Shown one piece after another: positions 1 to 10,530 of a stretch of 64,000 nucleotides of DNA. The stretch is taken from positions 62,001 to 126,000 of the forward strand of contig CAUYUJ010016346.1 in NCBI GenBank assembly GCA_963575745.1. Reading direction: 5' to 3'. The position numbers and the translations under genes are program-made. How positions within the stretch are numbered: the first letter of the stretch is position 1; each line of letters starts with the position of its first letter. The notes under the pieces are model-generated. The model was not told where the DNA came from. It did no database searches and worked only from the letters and a program-made list of their open reading frames with translations. This stretch comes from Prorocentrum cordatum (Eukaryota > Sar > Dinophyceae > Prorocentrales > Prorocentraceae).

Positions 1-1551
1 CACGAGGACTGTGGTCTCCTTTTCCATGGCCGGCAGGAGCGCCTGGACGATGTCCACCGTCTGCGCAGCCTCTGGAAGATTAGCGAACCCTGCGTGGAGG
101 TTGGACGAGACCTCAAGTGAGGGGTTGTTGACCAGAAGGAACCGATGCCTCTCCTCCGGGTGCTGTGTAGGGGGCTGCATGTCCCTGAGAAGGTCCTCCA
201 GGTCCTCCGGGGTGGACTTGGTGGCCTTGGCCAGCTTGATGAGCCGTGCACCGTCCCAGGGCAGTATCTGCTGCCATGGTAGCCCCGTCACCAGTGGCCT
301 TTGTCTGAGGGGGTCGGTGAGACCTGTCTTGGTCGCCTCGTTGTAGAAGACCACGTTGGGCCAGGAGAGTAGGAGGGGGTGCATGCGGTAGCAGAGGGTC
401 AGTTGTACCACCGCGGGGGTGTCCTCACCCAGCGCACTGTGTAGTCGGTCGAATATCGAGATGCACAGGCCGCGGTCGGCCGCCTTCCTGGAGAGGACGG
501 TTGGGGGGAGCTGCTTGGGATCGCCGATCAGCAGAAGGTGTCCGCCAGAGCGTATGACGCTAACGAGGGACATTGCAGCCATCAGTTCGCGTGCCTGCCC
601 TGCCTCGTCGATTATGAGTAGGGCAACGGGGGAAGCAAATTTGAGGGATTCAGCCGCTTCGTGCGTCGCAATGATCATCTTGGCGTCCCTCAGTAACTGC
701 GCACGGAAGGTGGTGAATTCATTGGAAGGTCCGCTCAGGTGTGGGTGGCGGTTGCGCGTTCTATAGATGTGTCCCCCGGGTGTGAGGTGGGAGAGCTTGG
801 GTGCCACCCGTGTGTCCTTCGCCAGCCTGACGCACCTGTTGGGGAAACCTGTTTCGGGCACCAACCTGCCCCCTTCGCACGCCTCCCCTAAGCCGATTGC
901 GGGCTGGTCAGCGGCTGTGTTTGACCCAGCTGTGAGGGCCACTGCCTGTCCCTTGGGAAGCGAGCTCGCCCAGGCGTCCATCGTGGCCACTGAGAAGAAT
1001 GTTTTGCCGGTCCCTGGGGGCCCATGAACCACTGCGACATGGTGTCGCATGGGGGCGACCAGAGCCTTGCTAGCATCTTCATTGAGCCGGTGTCGTAGAG
1101 CAGCGTCGTTCAGGTTGGTGACGGGGGGAAGGCTCCTGACCCGCTGGAGCACCTGACCTGTAGCACCCTCGACCTCGTCGTCTGTGAATGGGGAGCCAGA
1201 TGTTCCCTCGCACTGCTGTGCCGGCTGTGCCGCGCCGTCCATCTCGCTTGTGGGGGGGATACGGACCTTGGCCTCGATGGTGGCTCTTGCCCTGGAAAGA
1301 AGGGAGCTGCTGCCCATCCTGGTGTTCTCCACTTCGTTCGCCCGCGCCCTGTCCTTTTTGCCGATGGCACGGTGGTTGAGCAGGAAAGTGAGGACGTCGA
1401 GCGGTGAGCCCACCAGATCGTCTGGAGCCTGCTGTAGCTTGTACATCTCACTGGCGGCGTTATAGATTCTCCAATACTGTAACTTGGATGGGGCCTTGTC
1501 CAATCGATGCAAAACGTCGCCTTCCTTGCCAGACTCCGCGGTCGCACCGTC
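1..1551 (-). pseudogene. UPF1-like superfamily 1 helicase domain, partial, continues past left edge
   Basis: The minus frame is open for 517 codons from a TAA at 1552-1554 to the window edge, so the C-terminal part is missing only because the window ends. Visible SF1 motifs in order: Walker A GPPGTGKT at 1000-1023; Walker B IIDEAGQA with the Asp at 607-609; motif III GDPKQLPPTV near 500-530; motif IV LTLCYRMHP near 375-395, close to the QYRMHP of UPF1/Dna2-type helicases. Helicases of this family unwind nucleic acid 5' to 3' using ATP. The domain sits at the 3' end of a retroelement, downstream of RNase H, and shares its frame with the preceding 1555-2145 stretch. It may act on element RNA or on the cDNA hybrid (inference). 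Motifs V and VI are outside the window, so activity cannot be judged. One in-frame stop upstream makes it a decaying copy or a sequencing error. Confidence 0.85.
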
Positions 1552-2923
1552 TTAGAGTAGCTCCTCAGCATGATTGGAGTCGCACCATGCCAGGGCTTGG
1601 TTGGTGGGGTACTTGGAGCCTGCCCTTAGTCTGAGGACGTCGCACTCATTGCGGGGAATGGCGCCACTGAGGTCCGGTGGCCACACGAGTCTGAGAATGG
1701 TGATCTGGTCCTCCGTTGGGCCGGTGAGACTGAGAAGCAATGTGCGTGACTGAGCGTCCATACCACCATCCAAACCTCGTAGCATCAGCTTGAACTCGAC
1801 TGGCCAATGCAGGTGTAGCAGCTGCCTCCCTTCCTGCGGGGGGAAAGCGTTGCGAAGGTTGTACTTGTCAAGAATGTGGCAGGTGGACTGGTCGCTGATG
1901 GGGGTGACAGCCACCTCCAGGGCACAGCTCTTTTTTGCGAGCCAAGTCTGTTCTGGCCTTTGCGGAGCGGTCCCAAACTGTCTCAGTGGCTGCCATGTGC
2001 TCAGTCCAGGCAAACCCGCAAAGAGTGTTGCCCCTTTGTCGTAGATCCTGCTCCCAGTGCTTTGGCAAGTTGACTGCATAGGGGACTGCACCAAGGGGGG
2101 TATTGAGGCGGAATTGCGCACCTGGGCTGTCCGCAGGTATGGCAAATAGCCGCACGACGGCCTTGGCCGCCGTGTCCGCAGGGGAGTCGGGCGTCGTCAG
2201 GCTGGCCTGGTGGGGAGCGTCGCCTGCCCAGTTGTCCTCGTCCCCTAGCGGCTGTCCTGTACGATCCACTGGGTCCAAAGAAGAAGCCCTACTGGAGCCA
2301 GCGCGTCTCTCCTTCTGAGTCGGTGCTGCGTACGGCCCGCCTGCTGCGGCTGGTTTAGGGGGGAGCGGGACGGTGCCCCCCCATGCCCCTGTGGTGCGCC
2401 CCGTGCAGGCCCCACAACCGAATCGGTATAGGCTGGGAGGTCGGAGGTCCGCTGAGTGCACGGTGTCGGTGGAGATGGCGGAGTTGAACTCGTCGTCTCG
2501 ATAGGGGAAGTTGACTGGTACATGATCCCAGTCCTCGGGAAAGGTCCAGCCCGGTATACGCGCACAGCTGCCGTCCTTGACTAGGCCAGGGAGTCCCCGG
2601 CCTGGCAATCTTGGTCTCTCAATTTTGAGCCCTGTCACGCTGTCTGTAGTCGATCCCTGGGTCCTGGTCCAGAGGTTGCCTTGCCCAGTGTATAATCTGG
2701 GGTCAGGCCAACCGGTTCCCCTCTGCTTCGCGGCCTCGCCGAAGTGGTCCCCGCCCAAGAGGTGCTCCTTGTCGGCGCAGAGCTTCTGGCAGATCGCACA
2801 CCACCAGCACCGCTCGTGGTTGAAGTGTGCCCACCTGAGCCATGGGCATTCCCTGGCGCGGAAGGGTAGGAGAGATCCCTCTGCGCTTGGGCCCTGCTGG
2901 AGTGCTCGAGGGGGGAAGGCCAT
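1552..2923 (-). pseudogene. C2H2/U1-like zinc finger and linker upstream of the helicase
   Basis: Two overlapping frames (2923-1868 and 2145-1552) appear to be one coding region shifted at an A-run of the sense strand near 1930: both contain a Lys-Lys segment there and the second frame runs on to the helicase across one TAA. Near residue 38-60 of the first frame is CAICQKLCADKEHLLGGDHF, a Cys-x2-Cys ... His pattern preceded by Trp, like the U1-type fingers common in dinoflagellate proteins. The middle is rich in Pro, Ala and Gly. The end (residues about 90-197 of the second frame) is more globular, with no family I recognise. Probably the N-terminal half of the helicase protein or part of a longer polyprotein. 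Confidence 0.5.
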
Positions 2924-2974
2924 ATGTTCAGGGGCCCGCCATTGCTCTTCCTCTTCTTAACCATTCTGATTGCG

Positions 2975-3045
2975 CGTAGGGGGGGAATGCAGCCGATAGC
3001 TGCGTCACTGGTAAATGTGCGCGCGGGGGGGGGAACTTGAGCCAT
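2975..3045 (-). repeat. Isolated AAIGC peptide unit between RNase H and helicase ORFs
   Basis: The minus strand reads TSDAAIGCIPPL here, matching four AAIGCA units in the element's 5' ORF at both peptide and DNA level (agccgatagc core on the plus strand at 2991-3000). It lies in the short interval between the RNase H ORF and the finger/helicase ORF. Confidence 0.55.
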
Positions 3046-3072
3046 TGCAGCGGAGACACAGACGCTGCGGAA

Positions 3073-4749
3073 TCAAGCACATCGATCGGATCGACGCGGG
3101 ACAGAGTGGGAAGCAGAGGGGGGGCTCCTGAGTCGGCGAGCAGCTTCAGCTGCAGCGATGGGGCTGCAGAGGTTGATTTCTCGCACGTCGATGCCAGGAA
3201 AGTGGGGAGGCTGGGAGGGGGTGTTGTCACTCCACTGTACGTGAGAGGTGGCAGTGGTAACGCCCTCCCTGCGGAGGGAGTCCGCCCAGTACACCCCAAT
3301 GGTGGCAAGGCTATCTGCGGCTTTGTTCAGGCGGCGCCTGACAGCCTGCCACGTGAGGATCCACCCTGCGCCTTCAACCTGCCCTAAGGCGTCCTCCATC
3401 TGCTGTGCCAGATGGAGCCTACGGTATCTGGCGGCGCCGGCACCATATCTCACGGCAGCTAGGTTGTCGCCCACAATACGAGCCATGCGGGTAGGACTGC
3501 TTATGTGGGGAAGCAGCGCCAGTCCTGCTCGGCATCCTGCTACCTCGGCCATCTGGGCATTGTCGCACCCCGGGAGAGCGACAATGGTTATGGCGAGTAC
3601 CCGGGGTGCCCCGGTGTTGGGGTTGTGGTGCCAGAGGATGGCTCCGGCGCCCGACACCTTTGCACCGCCCCCAAGGGTTCTTGCCCCTCCGCCGAAGGTG
3701 ACCTCGTACGGCCATTGGGTGGAGTCGGAGTCGGGGAAGGGGGAGTCGCGAACGGTGATCTCGTCACCGGGCTCGAGTCTTGTGTTGGCCGCAAGAGTGG
3801 TAGTGTGGAGCCTGCACTCCCGGCAGAAATTGGACGACCAGTAGGCCGTGGGGAAGTTGTCCGTCCTTGGGCAGGGAAACCAGCTTCGGCCTGGAGGCAT
3901 CCAAGCAGCCCGGGTATTCTGGTTCATGGTGCCTGGTGACCACCGGGAGCCTGCAGATCTCGCCTCCTGCCCTGCCCGCGTGTCGCTGCGAGTGTGGCCT
4001 CGCAGCACCACAGACCGCCCCTGTCGGGGCGGGACAGGGGCTGCACGTGCGGCATGTGTCTCGCAGGACGGTCCACACTGCAGTCTCGTCGCCTCTGTGG
4101 CCTGGTCGCCTCTGTGGCTTCGTCCGTTGACCCTTGGGGGTTCGTCGCCTCTGTGTTCTTCGTCCTCGCTCTCCTCGTGATGATCATCGTCGGGGGCAGC
4201 CAACCCGCGCAAGATGAGCCTGGCGGCGTCGCCTGCCTCGAGAGGGGAGGCCGCGAGGTTGGCGCAGTATCTGAAGGAGATCTGATGTAGAATATTGGCG
4301 AGTACTGGCTGGTGTTCGCCCTCGCTGGCAATGGCTTGGGCGAGGGTCGGAGGGTCGTCTGGCCCTCGCATGGTGCTCCAGACTAGGGCAGCTGCTGGGC
4401 ACCAGTGCCAGACGCGCTCTGTGGTCGCCTCGCCCAGCCCACAGAGCGGGCAGCACCCATAGGGTCCTACTCTGACGGGTGGCCGTAGTCGCCCACCCGC
4501 ATTTACATATGTGTCCGCCTGCCCCCTAAGAGGGAGTGGTAGTATCTCAGGGGGCAAGGTTTGCCAGAGGGCGAAGGTGCGCGGGCCCGCGCCAACGCAC
4601 CTTGCACACCAGGCCGCTCCCTCGTCGTTCGGCCCGGCTGCGATCCACACTTTGCTGGCAGGCGCCCCGCAGGTGCACCTGCGGGGAGTTCTTTCGCCGT
4701 CACCTCGGCGTCCTGCCGAGCCAGGAAGGCCGTTGCGCAGGATCCTCAT
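3073..4749 (-). CDS. Retroelement A zinc knuckle and RNase H ORF, 558 aa
   Basis: Uninterrupted ORF. Residues 99-118 hold CCPLCGLGEATTERVWHWC, the zf-RVT knuckle usual after the RT of plant and protist LINEs. Residues about 345-490 form an RNase HI domain: beta strand YEVTF, Glu402 in AEVAGCRAGL, Asp428 in IVGDNLAAV and Asp479 in NKAADSLAT. RNase H removes the RNA strand after first-strand cDNA synthesis. The first catalytic Asp, normally in F/Y-x-DG, is Gly353 here (codon GGC where GAC would be expected), which should weaken or abolish metal binding. Between knuckle and RNase H is an acidic, low-complexity stretch (residues 185-225). A first ATG was not decisive; the domain may be part of the RT polyprotein, whose frame ends just upstream. 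Confidence 0.8.
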   Translation of the reverse strand: MRILRNGLPGSAGRRGDGERTPRRCTCGAPASKVWIAAGPNDEGAAWCARCVGAGPRTFALWQTLPPEILPLPLRGQADTYVNAGGRLRPPVRVGPYGCCPLCGLGEATTERVWHWCPAAALVWSTMRGPDDPPTLAQAIASEGEHQPVLANILHQISFRYCANLAASPLEAGDAARLILRGLAAPDDDHHEESEDEEHRGDEPPRVNGRSHRGDQATEATRLQCGPSCETHAARAAPVPPRQGRSVVLRGHTRSDTRAGQEARSAGSRWSPGTMNQNTRAAWMPPGRSWFPCPRTDNFPTAYWSSNFCRECRLHTTTLAANTRLEPGDEITVRDSPFPDSDSTQWPYEVTFGGGARTLGGGAKVSGAGAILWHHNPNTGAPRVLAITIVALPGCDNAQMAEVAGCRAGLALLPHISSPTRMARIVGDNLAAVRYGAGAARYRRLHLAQQMEDALGQVEGAGWILTWQAVRRRLNKAADSLATIGVYWADSLRREGVTTATSHVQWSDNTPSQPPHFPGIDVREINLCSPIAAAEAARRLRSPPSASHSVPRRSDRCA

Positions 4750-4937
4750 CGCGTGGTGCGCCGCCGTGAAAGTGGGGCAGCGGCGTAGTAATTGCCATTC
4801 CTCTCCTTGGGAAGGCTGCCATCTTCTTCCTCGGCTGGCATTCTGGAGCCATTATGTGAGGTGTCGGCTGTTCATTGGGCCCAGGCCGCGGTGTAGGTGA
4901 TCCTGCCGAAGCGTCTGCCCTCCAGTAGGTAGGGTTG

Positions 4938-5522
4938 CTACTCTGCGAGGAGCAGGGCCCGTGCAGCCTTTCGTTCGGTGATCATCTTGGGACGCAGGGG
5001 GGCTGCCTCGGGCGTCCGTGCTGCGCGGGCTCCCCATTTCAGCAGCTTGTTCCATGTGATGCTTGCTCGCTTTCCGACGGTACGGGGCCCCCAGAAGTCG
5101 TTGAGTGCGAATGCTCTTGCGGCGACCGCGCGAGCCGTCGCGACGGGGCATCTGGGGGCACCCTGCGCTTGGAAGCGGATGCCCAGTCCGGTCAGTGCGA
5201 AATCGGGGACCCAAGATGCCCCCGCCAACCCGAGGGCCGTCCTCAGGTGTGCTCGTAGCTCACGCTCTTGCACCATGTCGGGGGGGGGGGGGGCGCAATG
5301 CGCGGCGTAGGGGGCCAGGGAGACCAGGTGAGCGTTCCAGGCGGCGGCGGTGCGGGATGGCGACATCTTGGCAAGGTGCAACGCCAGGGCCCTCTCCCTA
5401 ATTTTGGGAAAGGGGCGGTTCCACGTGCCTTTGCAGAGGACCTCCTCTTGCTCCTTGGTGAGCCCCCCGTTCCGCGGGGGAACGTCGCCTTCTGCCGCTC
5501 GAGATACCACCACTGCCCCCAA
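4938..5522 (-). pseudogene. Retroelement A RT thumb/connection region
   Basis: 194-codon frame directly downstream of the RT palm. Just upstream of its first Met the frame reads PYLGAVVVSRAAEGD, which resembles the K-Y-L-G-V primer grip of LINE RTs, followed by Ala/Leu-rich helices expected of the thumb. The plus strand has a G14 run at 5280-5293 (C-run in sense) inside it, giving a proline run and a probable frame slip. A bridging frame (5539-5838) connects it to the palm ORF. No independent function. Confidence 0.5.
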
Positions 5523-5729
5523 GTAGGGCCATTGATCTCTAACCGCTGAGCCTCCGAATGGGGGTGTGTCCCATAAGGGTGCGCCACCACTCTTGGTTGC
5601 CAGCTGGGACGAGTGCTGTCTTGAAGGCGCAATTACAGTCGTGCTGATAGGGTGAGCACCAGGTCGGCCCCCGGCTGCCAGCGTGTCTTTCCACGAGTGC
5701 CTTGATCAGGTTCCCTGGTAGCCCTGAGA

Positions 5730-6854
5730 TCAGCACGTCGTCCCCGTCCTGCTCTCCCCGTCCTGCTCGAAGTGAACGGGTACTTCCTCCAGTGCAGCGC
5801 GGAGGGTGGGGGAGTCCTCGGTGCGCATGCCCCTGCATTTGTGCGCCTCGGCCAGGAGGCCGGCGGCCTTGGCGGCCCAGGGGAGGGCGATGGCGGCGCG
5901 TAGCGTCTGCCTCGTTGCACTAAGAAGGGCGGCGAGGTCATCCACATAGATCGGGTCGTCGTCCCTGGTGATGGACGAGATAACGGCGATAAGTGGGTCG
6001 TGCCCCAGGCTCCACAGAAGGAGAGAGGCGGTTCCCTCCATGCCTACAGACCTCAGTAGGCGCCGTTCAGGGCCTTTGTGTTTCCCCTTACATGTCGTCA
6101 CCCTTCGCTCCGATACCAAGGAGTTGAGCGAATGCAGCAGCCACGAGGGAAGTTCCCATCTCCGGAGGAGACTGTCCACCCAGTGGAGTGATATTCGCTC
6201 AAAGGCTTTATTCTGGTCGCAGAAGATTACCGCCGCGCACGGGGCGTCACCCACCGCAGACGCCGCCTGCTCGACAAAATCCTCCACAATTGCTGCGTGT
6301 TGTCCGAGGAGCGCAGCCCATCCGGGGCCGGGAACCTCTGGAGGCTTGGGGGAAGAGCTCAAGTGTCGGGTGACCTTGGTAATGTTGGGCCCGCATTGGC
6401 CACCCCGCTTGGCGGCCTGGTTGGGGCTCAGAAGTGGCTCGACGGCTGGGCCGAGGAGTCGGCCAGGGATGCACCGTATTAGACGTCGAATGCATGTGGG
6501 GAGCTGCAACGGCCACATGTCATTGAGGCCTTCCGCGCCAGGCTTCTTCCCTATCCATGCCAAGAGGTCCACGGAAAGCCCTAGCCCCTCCTCGACGAGT
6601 GATGGATTGAGGTCGGCTGCATACCAAGCTTGGGCAAGAAGGCAGCCGACGAACCTTGCCCCGGGATGATAAGCCTCATAGGGTATCCCGTCCACCCCCG
6701 GTGCGCTCCCGCTGGGTGCGCACCGGGGTCTAGGCCTACTGGGGATGTCAACCCCAGGGTGCACTTGGAAGCAAAGGTCAAGGAGCCTGCCCGCTGAACC
6801 AGGTAGGGGGGGGGGGGGGGGGCGGAGTGCCATATTCCACTGCGACTGTTCCAT
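5730..6854 (-). pseudogene. Retroelement A reverse transcriptase, fingers and palm, 374 codons
   Basis: LINE-type RT. Fingers motif SAPGVDGIPYEAYHPG at residues 50-64; motif A IFCDQNKAFERI around 210-221 with its catalytic Asp213; motif B GMEGTASLLLWSLG at 271-284; motif C PIYVDDLAALL with YVDD at 303-306, so both metal-binding Asp of the catalytic loop are present. The frame is entered through a C17 run in sense (plus strand G17 at 6806-6822): upstream of it the endonuclease frame ends, downstream RT begins, so endonuclease and RT were probably one polyprotein separated by a slip at the homopolymer. The RT would copy element RNA at a nicked target in the nucleus. The frame closes after the palm and continues in other frames (5838-5539, 5522-4938). 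Confidence 0.85.
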
Positions 6855-7559
6855 AGGACATTGTCAATCTGGTTGGGCCTGTCGTGCCATGTGCCGTTGG
6901 AGTCCCTGGCGCCCAGGATGGCGTGGGTCTTCTTGTATATATCCCGCCCTGTTCTGTAGTGGGGCGCGAGGGGGGATCGCTCGGCTCCTGGGCCTCTCTG
7001 CGCCGGGGTAAGTCGGGCCGCTCTTCTCTGCGTGACCTCGGCGTCCCAGGTTCTGAGCCACCGGCCCGCGTCCTCTGGGGAGAGGTCTCGACCGTCCCAT
7101 CCGTACTCGTATAACCAAGCTGCTAGGACCCCCACTGGGCGCGTCGCCTCCTGCTTTTGGCTGGCCGCAGCGAGCAGCAGACCCGGGGACGTTCGCGCCC
7201 TGCGTGTCCTCCACTTCTTCCACCAGTCGTGCAACGCCGAGGTGAGGGCGCGCCTGCCGTGCCTCATTAGGGTGGGAAGGATGGGCGGGGAGGGCTCGTC
7301 GTCGCGGGGCTCGCTGGGCATGTGGCGTGTCGGGTCGGAGGGATCACGGGAGGGGCCACCATCGGCGTTATCGGGGTGCTGATCGGGGAATCCACCCGGG
7401 CGGGCAGGCCTAATCCAGTCGGCGGGTTGGATCAGGCCGCTTAAGTTGACGGGCGGGACCCCGAACAAGCGTTCAAGGTGAGCGTAAAGTTGCCGGAGTT
7501 CCACGTGCGCCGCAGTAGGAAGGCTCCTGAGGTCTGCGGCTTTCATGGTGTCATCCCTT
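6581..7559 (-). pseudogene. Linker between endonuclease and RT of retroelement A
   Basis: Continuation of the endonuclease frame, residues about 120-444. It contains a helical segment with LRQLYAHLERLFGVPPVNL, an Arg/Trp-rich stretch (ALTSALHDWWKKWRTRRART), then a region before RT with NGTWHDRPNQIDNVLWNSR. This position in LINEs carries the RT N-terminal extension. The last part overlaps the RT ORF in another frame because of the homopolymer slip near 6810. Confidence 0.5.
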
Positions 7560-8464
7560 CTGGCTCTCTTCGCGCCCTGAGGTTCGAGTGAGATGAGGGC
7601 GTGGTCTGACAGCGTGAGCCTCCAAGATTTCCGAGGCTCGTCAGCGTATATGTGGCTGGCTGGGCAGGCACACCTGTCAATCTGAGACTCACTATCCCCG
7701 TCGATTCTAATGGGGCCATGCATGTGCACAGCCGTCGAGCCGGAGCTGGTCAGACTGTCTCTCAGGAGGGCGGCTGCCTCTACCTCTCCGTCCCTTGGGT
7801 GTTCTCGCTGTAAGTTGACGTCGCCTCCCCAGTATGTGTCAAGCTGCTCCCACTGCTCCACTGCAGCGGCAATGTCGACTGGGGTATATTCCTTCCTGGT
7901 GGGGGGGAGGTACACTGAGACGAGGCGAATCCTTCTTTCGCCCTGCTAAACAATGGCCGCAACTGCGCAGCCCGGGACCACGTCCTGCTGTTCCAGGAGG
8001 GGAGTCCCGTGCGGGAGGATGATACCCACTCCTCCGGCCAGGCCTCCGGTCGGCCCGAGGAAGCCTGGGGGGGCTACTATCGTCCTGGCTGGAAACATGG
8101 TCATCCATACCTCGGTCTCGTGCTCGGACCAGTGGGTCTCTTGAATGAGGGCAATCCTGTTATTCATCGTGGCTTGCGTCAGTAGTGCGTGCTTGACCTG
8201 GTTCTTGCTGGCAGTGCAGCTTCTGAGGTATCTCACGTTCCAGCAGCTAAACTTGGGAAGCCTGCCCCGGGGGGTGGCGTTGAGCGCTTGTATCACGTCG
8301 TCGAGCGCGCGGTTACCGCACATGCTGCCCCATGTTGGCTGTGTCCAGGGGTCTGTGTGTAGGAGTGACCAGAGGCTTCTTGGTCCGCGTATCTTGTGCT
8401 GGCACCTGGCTTCGAGTGCCTCGTTAAGGGCGCGTCGTGCCTGCGCCCGGGCAAGCGCGCGCAT
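7560..8464 (-). pseudogene. Retroelement A EEP (AP-like) endonuclease, one in-frame stop
   Basis: Endonuclease/exonuclease/phosphatase fold. N-terminal part: SCWNVRYL (metal-binding Asn) and IALIQETHW (catalytic Glu) in the 8464-7946 frame, then GGLAGGVGIILPHGTPL. A single TAG at 7946-7948 is followed in the same frame by QGERRIRLVSVYLPP, then WGGDVNLQRE (Asp and Asn of the GDxN motif) and TLSDHALISLE at about 7601-7609 (terminal SDH). All key residues are thus present on both sides of one stop. It makes the first-strand nick for target-primed reverse transcription. Downstream the same frame continues as a linker to 6581 with two WxxW-like and Arg-rich stretches but no recognised domain. Confidence 0.85.
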
Positions 8465-10360
8465 CCCCGACGCTAGTGCATGCCGGGGGGGGACCCCAGC
8501 GCTCTGTGGAGCGCGTTGGGGCCCCTAGTGGAGTCCAGAGGCGTGTCGACTCAGGAAGGAGGGCCTCATCGCGCCTCATCTGCTCTGCGATGTCGTCTGG
8601 GAGCGGGTGGTTTCTGAGCTGTGCCCACGGGCATTGTCTTCCTGCGTATGCACGCGCTGTCGCCCATGCCTGAGCTATATGGGCACCTGTCGGTGCGGGA
8701 GAGCAGGATGTCGCCTGTTGGTCCCCTGCGCTCCAGGCCCGCATTGCTGTAACTATCCTGCGCTGTAGGCAGCGGGGGTCAAAGTGTATGCCGACTGCGT
8801 CGTAGGGAGCCCTGTCGCTCAGTCCGAGCCCCCTGTAGCATCCCGCTAAGCCAATGGCTCTTGCTCTTTCGCCCGCGCTGGGGGGCCTGAGTCCGTGGGT
8901 TCTTCCCTCTTTAACTAGCCACCTCCCACGCGCCTTGACCTTCTCCTCTGCAGCCGGGCTCTCTTTACCTGACATGACCAGCCCGAGTCCTTCTGTGCAC
9001 CCTGGAAGCCGTTGCTCTGCGCCACACTCGTCAAGTACTTGCCTCGCGCCTTGCCTCAGATCTGACGGATTCCGAAGGAACCACCTGTAGCTGCTGTCTT
9101 CGTTGTATAGAAGGCAGAGGAGGTGGGTCTGGTAGCTGCTGGGCAGGATGGCGTCAGGGTCCTCCTGGGCTGTCCTGGATTGTGTCCACGTGGGGATTCG
9201 GCCGTCGGGCCTGCATGCCCATCTGGGCTCCCACGGGCTGGGGGGCCGATCGTAAACTATGGTGCTGGAAAGGGGGGGGGGGGGGGGAATTTGCTATCCA
9301 TAGCCTCTCCCTTGGGCTGGCCACGTGGTCCCCAGCAATCATTCTGACCACCCACTTCGGGCTGAGTTCCCCCATGGCGGTCCTCATGGCATCTCGGTGT
9401 ACCAGCTGCATGGAGGCAACGTTCTCGACCAGGACAAGTATGGTGATGTCTGGTCTCCTCTTGTTCGCGAGGTACCACGCCGTTGGGATGGCGAAAAAGT
9501 GGGAGGACTGTGCACCCGCCAGACCGTCCCTACCAGCATGTGCGCCCGCAGCCGACAGGTTGTTACACGGGAGTCCCGCCACTATTAGGAGGGCGCTTCC
9601 TTGCTCAAGGGAGTCGAGGTGCTTCTCCCGAGGGGATCTATTGTCGTGGGGGTCTTAATTTCCGCCTGAACAGGACCCACGCGTCTTCGGCTATTTGTCT
9701 GTGCTGGGGGCCTCCATCCTGGGGGTCTGGCGCATTTGCCCACCTGCGCGCCACTGCCTCAATTGCCGTCCTGTTGTGTTCCACAAAGACAGATGTACGG
9801 AATTTGCCACCTGCATCTAATTTCCGTGCTAGGTCCCCTACCACAAGTCTGGCGATGCCCCAGCCGTCGAATAGCGACACCAGGTGCAAGGGGGAACTCC
9901 CCCCATTCCGGAATTGCTGTGCTGTGCGCTCATCCCCACTTGCCCTCTGCTCCTGCTGTGTGAAATCTCGTTCCGCCGCCTCCTGCACGTGCAGCCTGCC
10001 CGTGATGTCGTCGGCTGTCTGGCCCGGTCCTAACCGGATGGTGCCTTGCTCATGCAGGGAATGAAGTGCGTCTCGGATGGTGCTGTTGTCCAGTCCAGCT
10101 ACCTGGTAGGAGGCAGGCGCCTGGTTGGGGGGGGGGGCACTGGGGCGAGGCCGGTTCCGCTGTCCCTGTGCTGCGACCAAACATGTTGGTGGACGTCGAT
10201 CGGTTGAGGGGCTGCAGTGGGTTCCCTGGGGGCGGGGGGGGTAGATTCTCGCTCTTACCCTTATGTTTCCTGCTCCTGCGCCTTGCCGCTCGGCTACGGT
10301 GCGCGCGCGCCCCCTTCCGAGGCGTGTCTGCGTCGGTGGTGCGGATTGAGATTCCCACAT
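8424..10360 (-). pseudogene. Retroelement A C5 cytosine DNA methyltransferase, broken in two or three frames
   Basis: Frame 10360-9638 carries motif I, HLVSLFDGWGIARLVVG (LFDGWG at residues 163-168), and motif II, SVFVEHN with the acidic Glu194 expected to contact SAM. After a slip at a C5 run near 9645 the next frame has motif IV, LPCNNLSAAG with the catalytic Pro-Cys at 9565-9570, motif VI VENVASM (Glu-Asn-Val), and a motif VIII-like RERLW. After the sense C16 run at 9272-9287 the frame ending at 8424 has SAGERARAIGL and APYDAVGIHFDP, resembling motifs IX and X with Gly-Ile where Gly-Asn is usual. C5 methyltransferases add methyl groups to cytosine in DNA. It lies upstream of the endonuclease in the same orientation. 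DNMTs carried by retrotransposons are known in Symbiodinium (literature recalled, not checked). Residues 1-150 are Pro/Gln-rich and unassigned. Confidence 0.8.
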
Positions 10361-10530
10361 CGTTATCAGGGTCTGGGGGGTGCTTCCTGCTCTCCTTGTC
10401 GCCCCCGTCCTTGCGTCTTAGCCTGCGTCTTAGCCTGGCTTCCCGGTGGTCTGTGTGCGGGGTCTGTCTGCTTCGGCTTCTGCTCTGCAGCCGTACCGCG
10501 CCCCTCCGCGTCCTGCTTCTGCCCTGCCGC

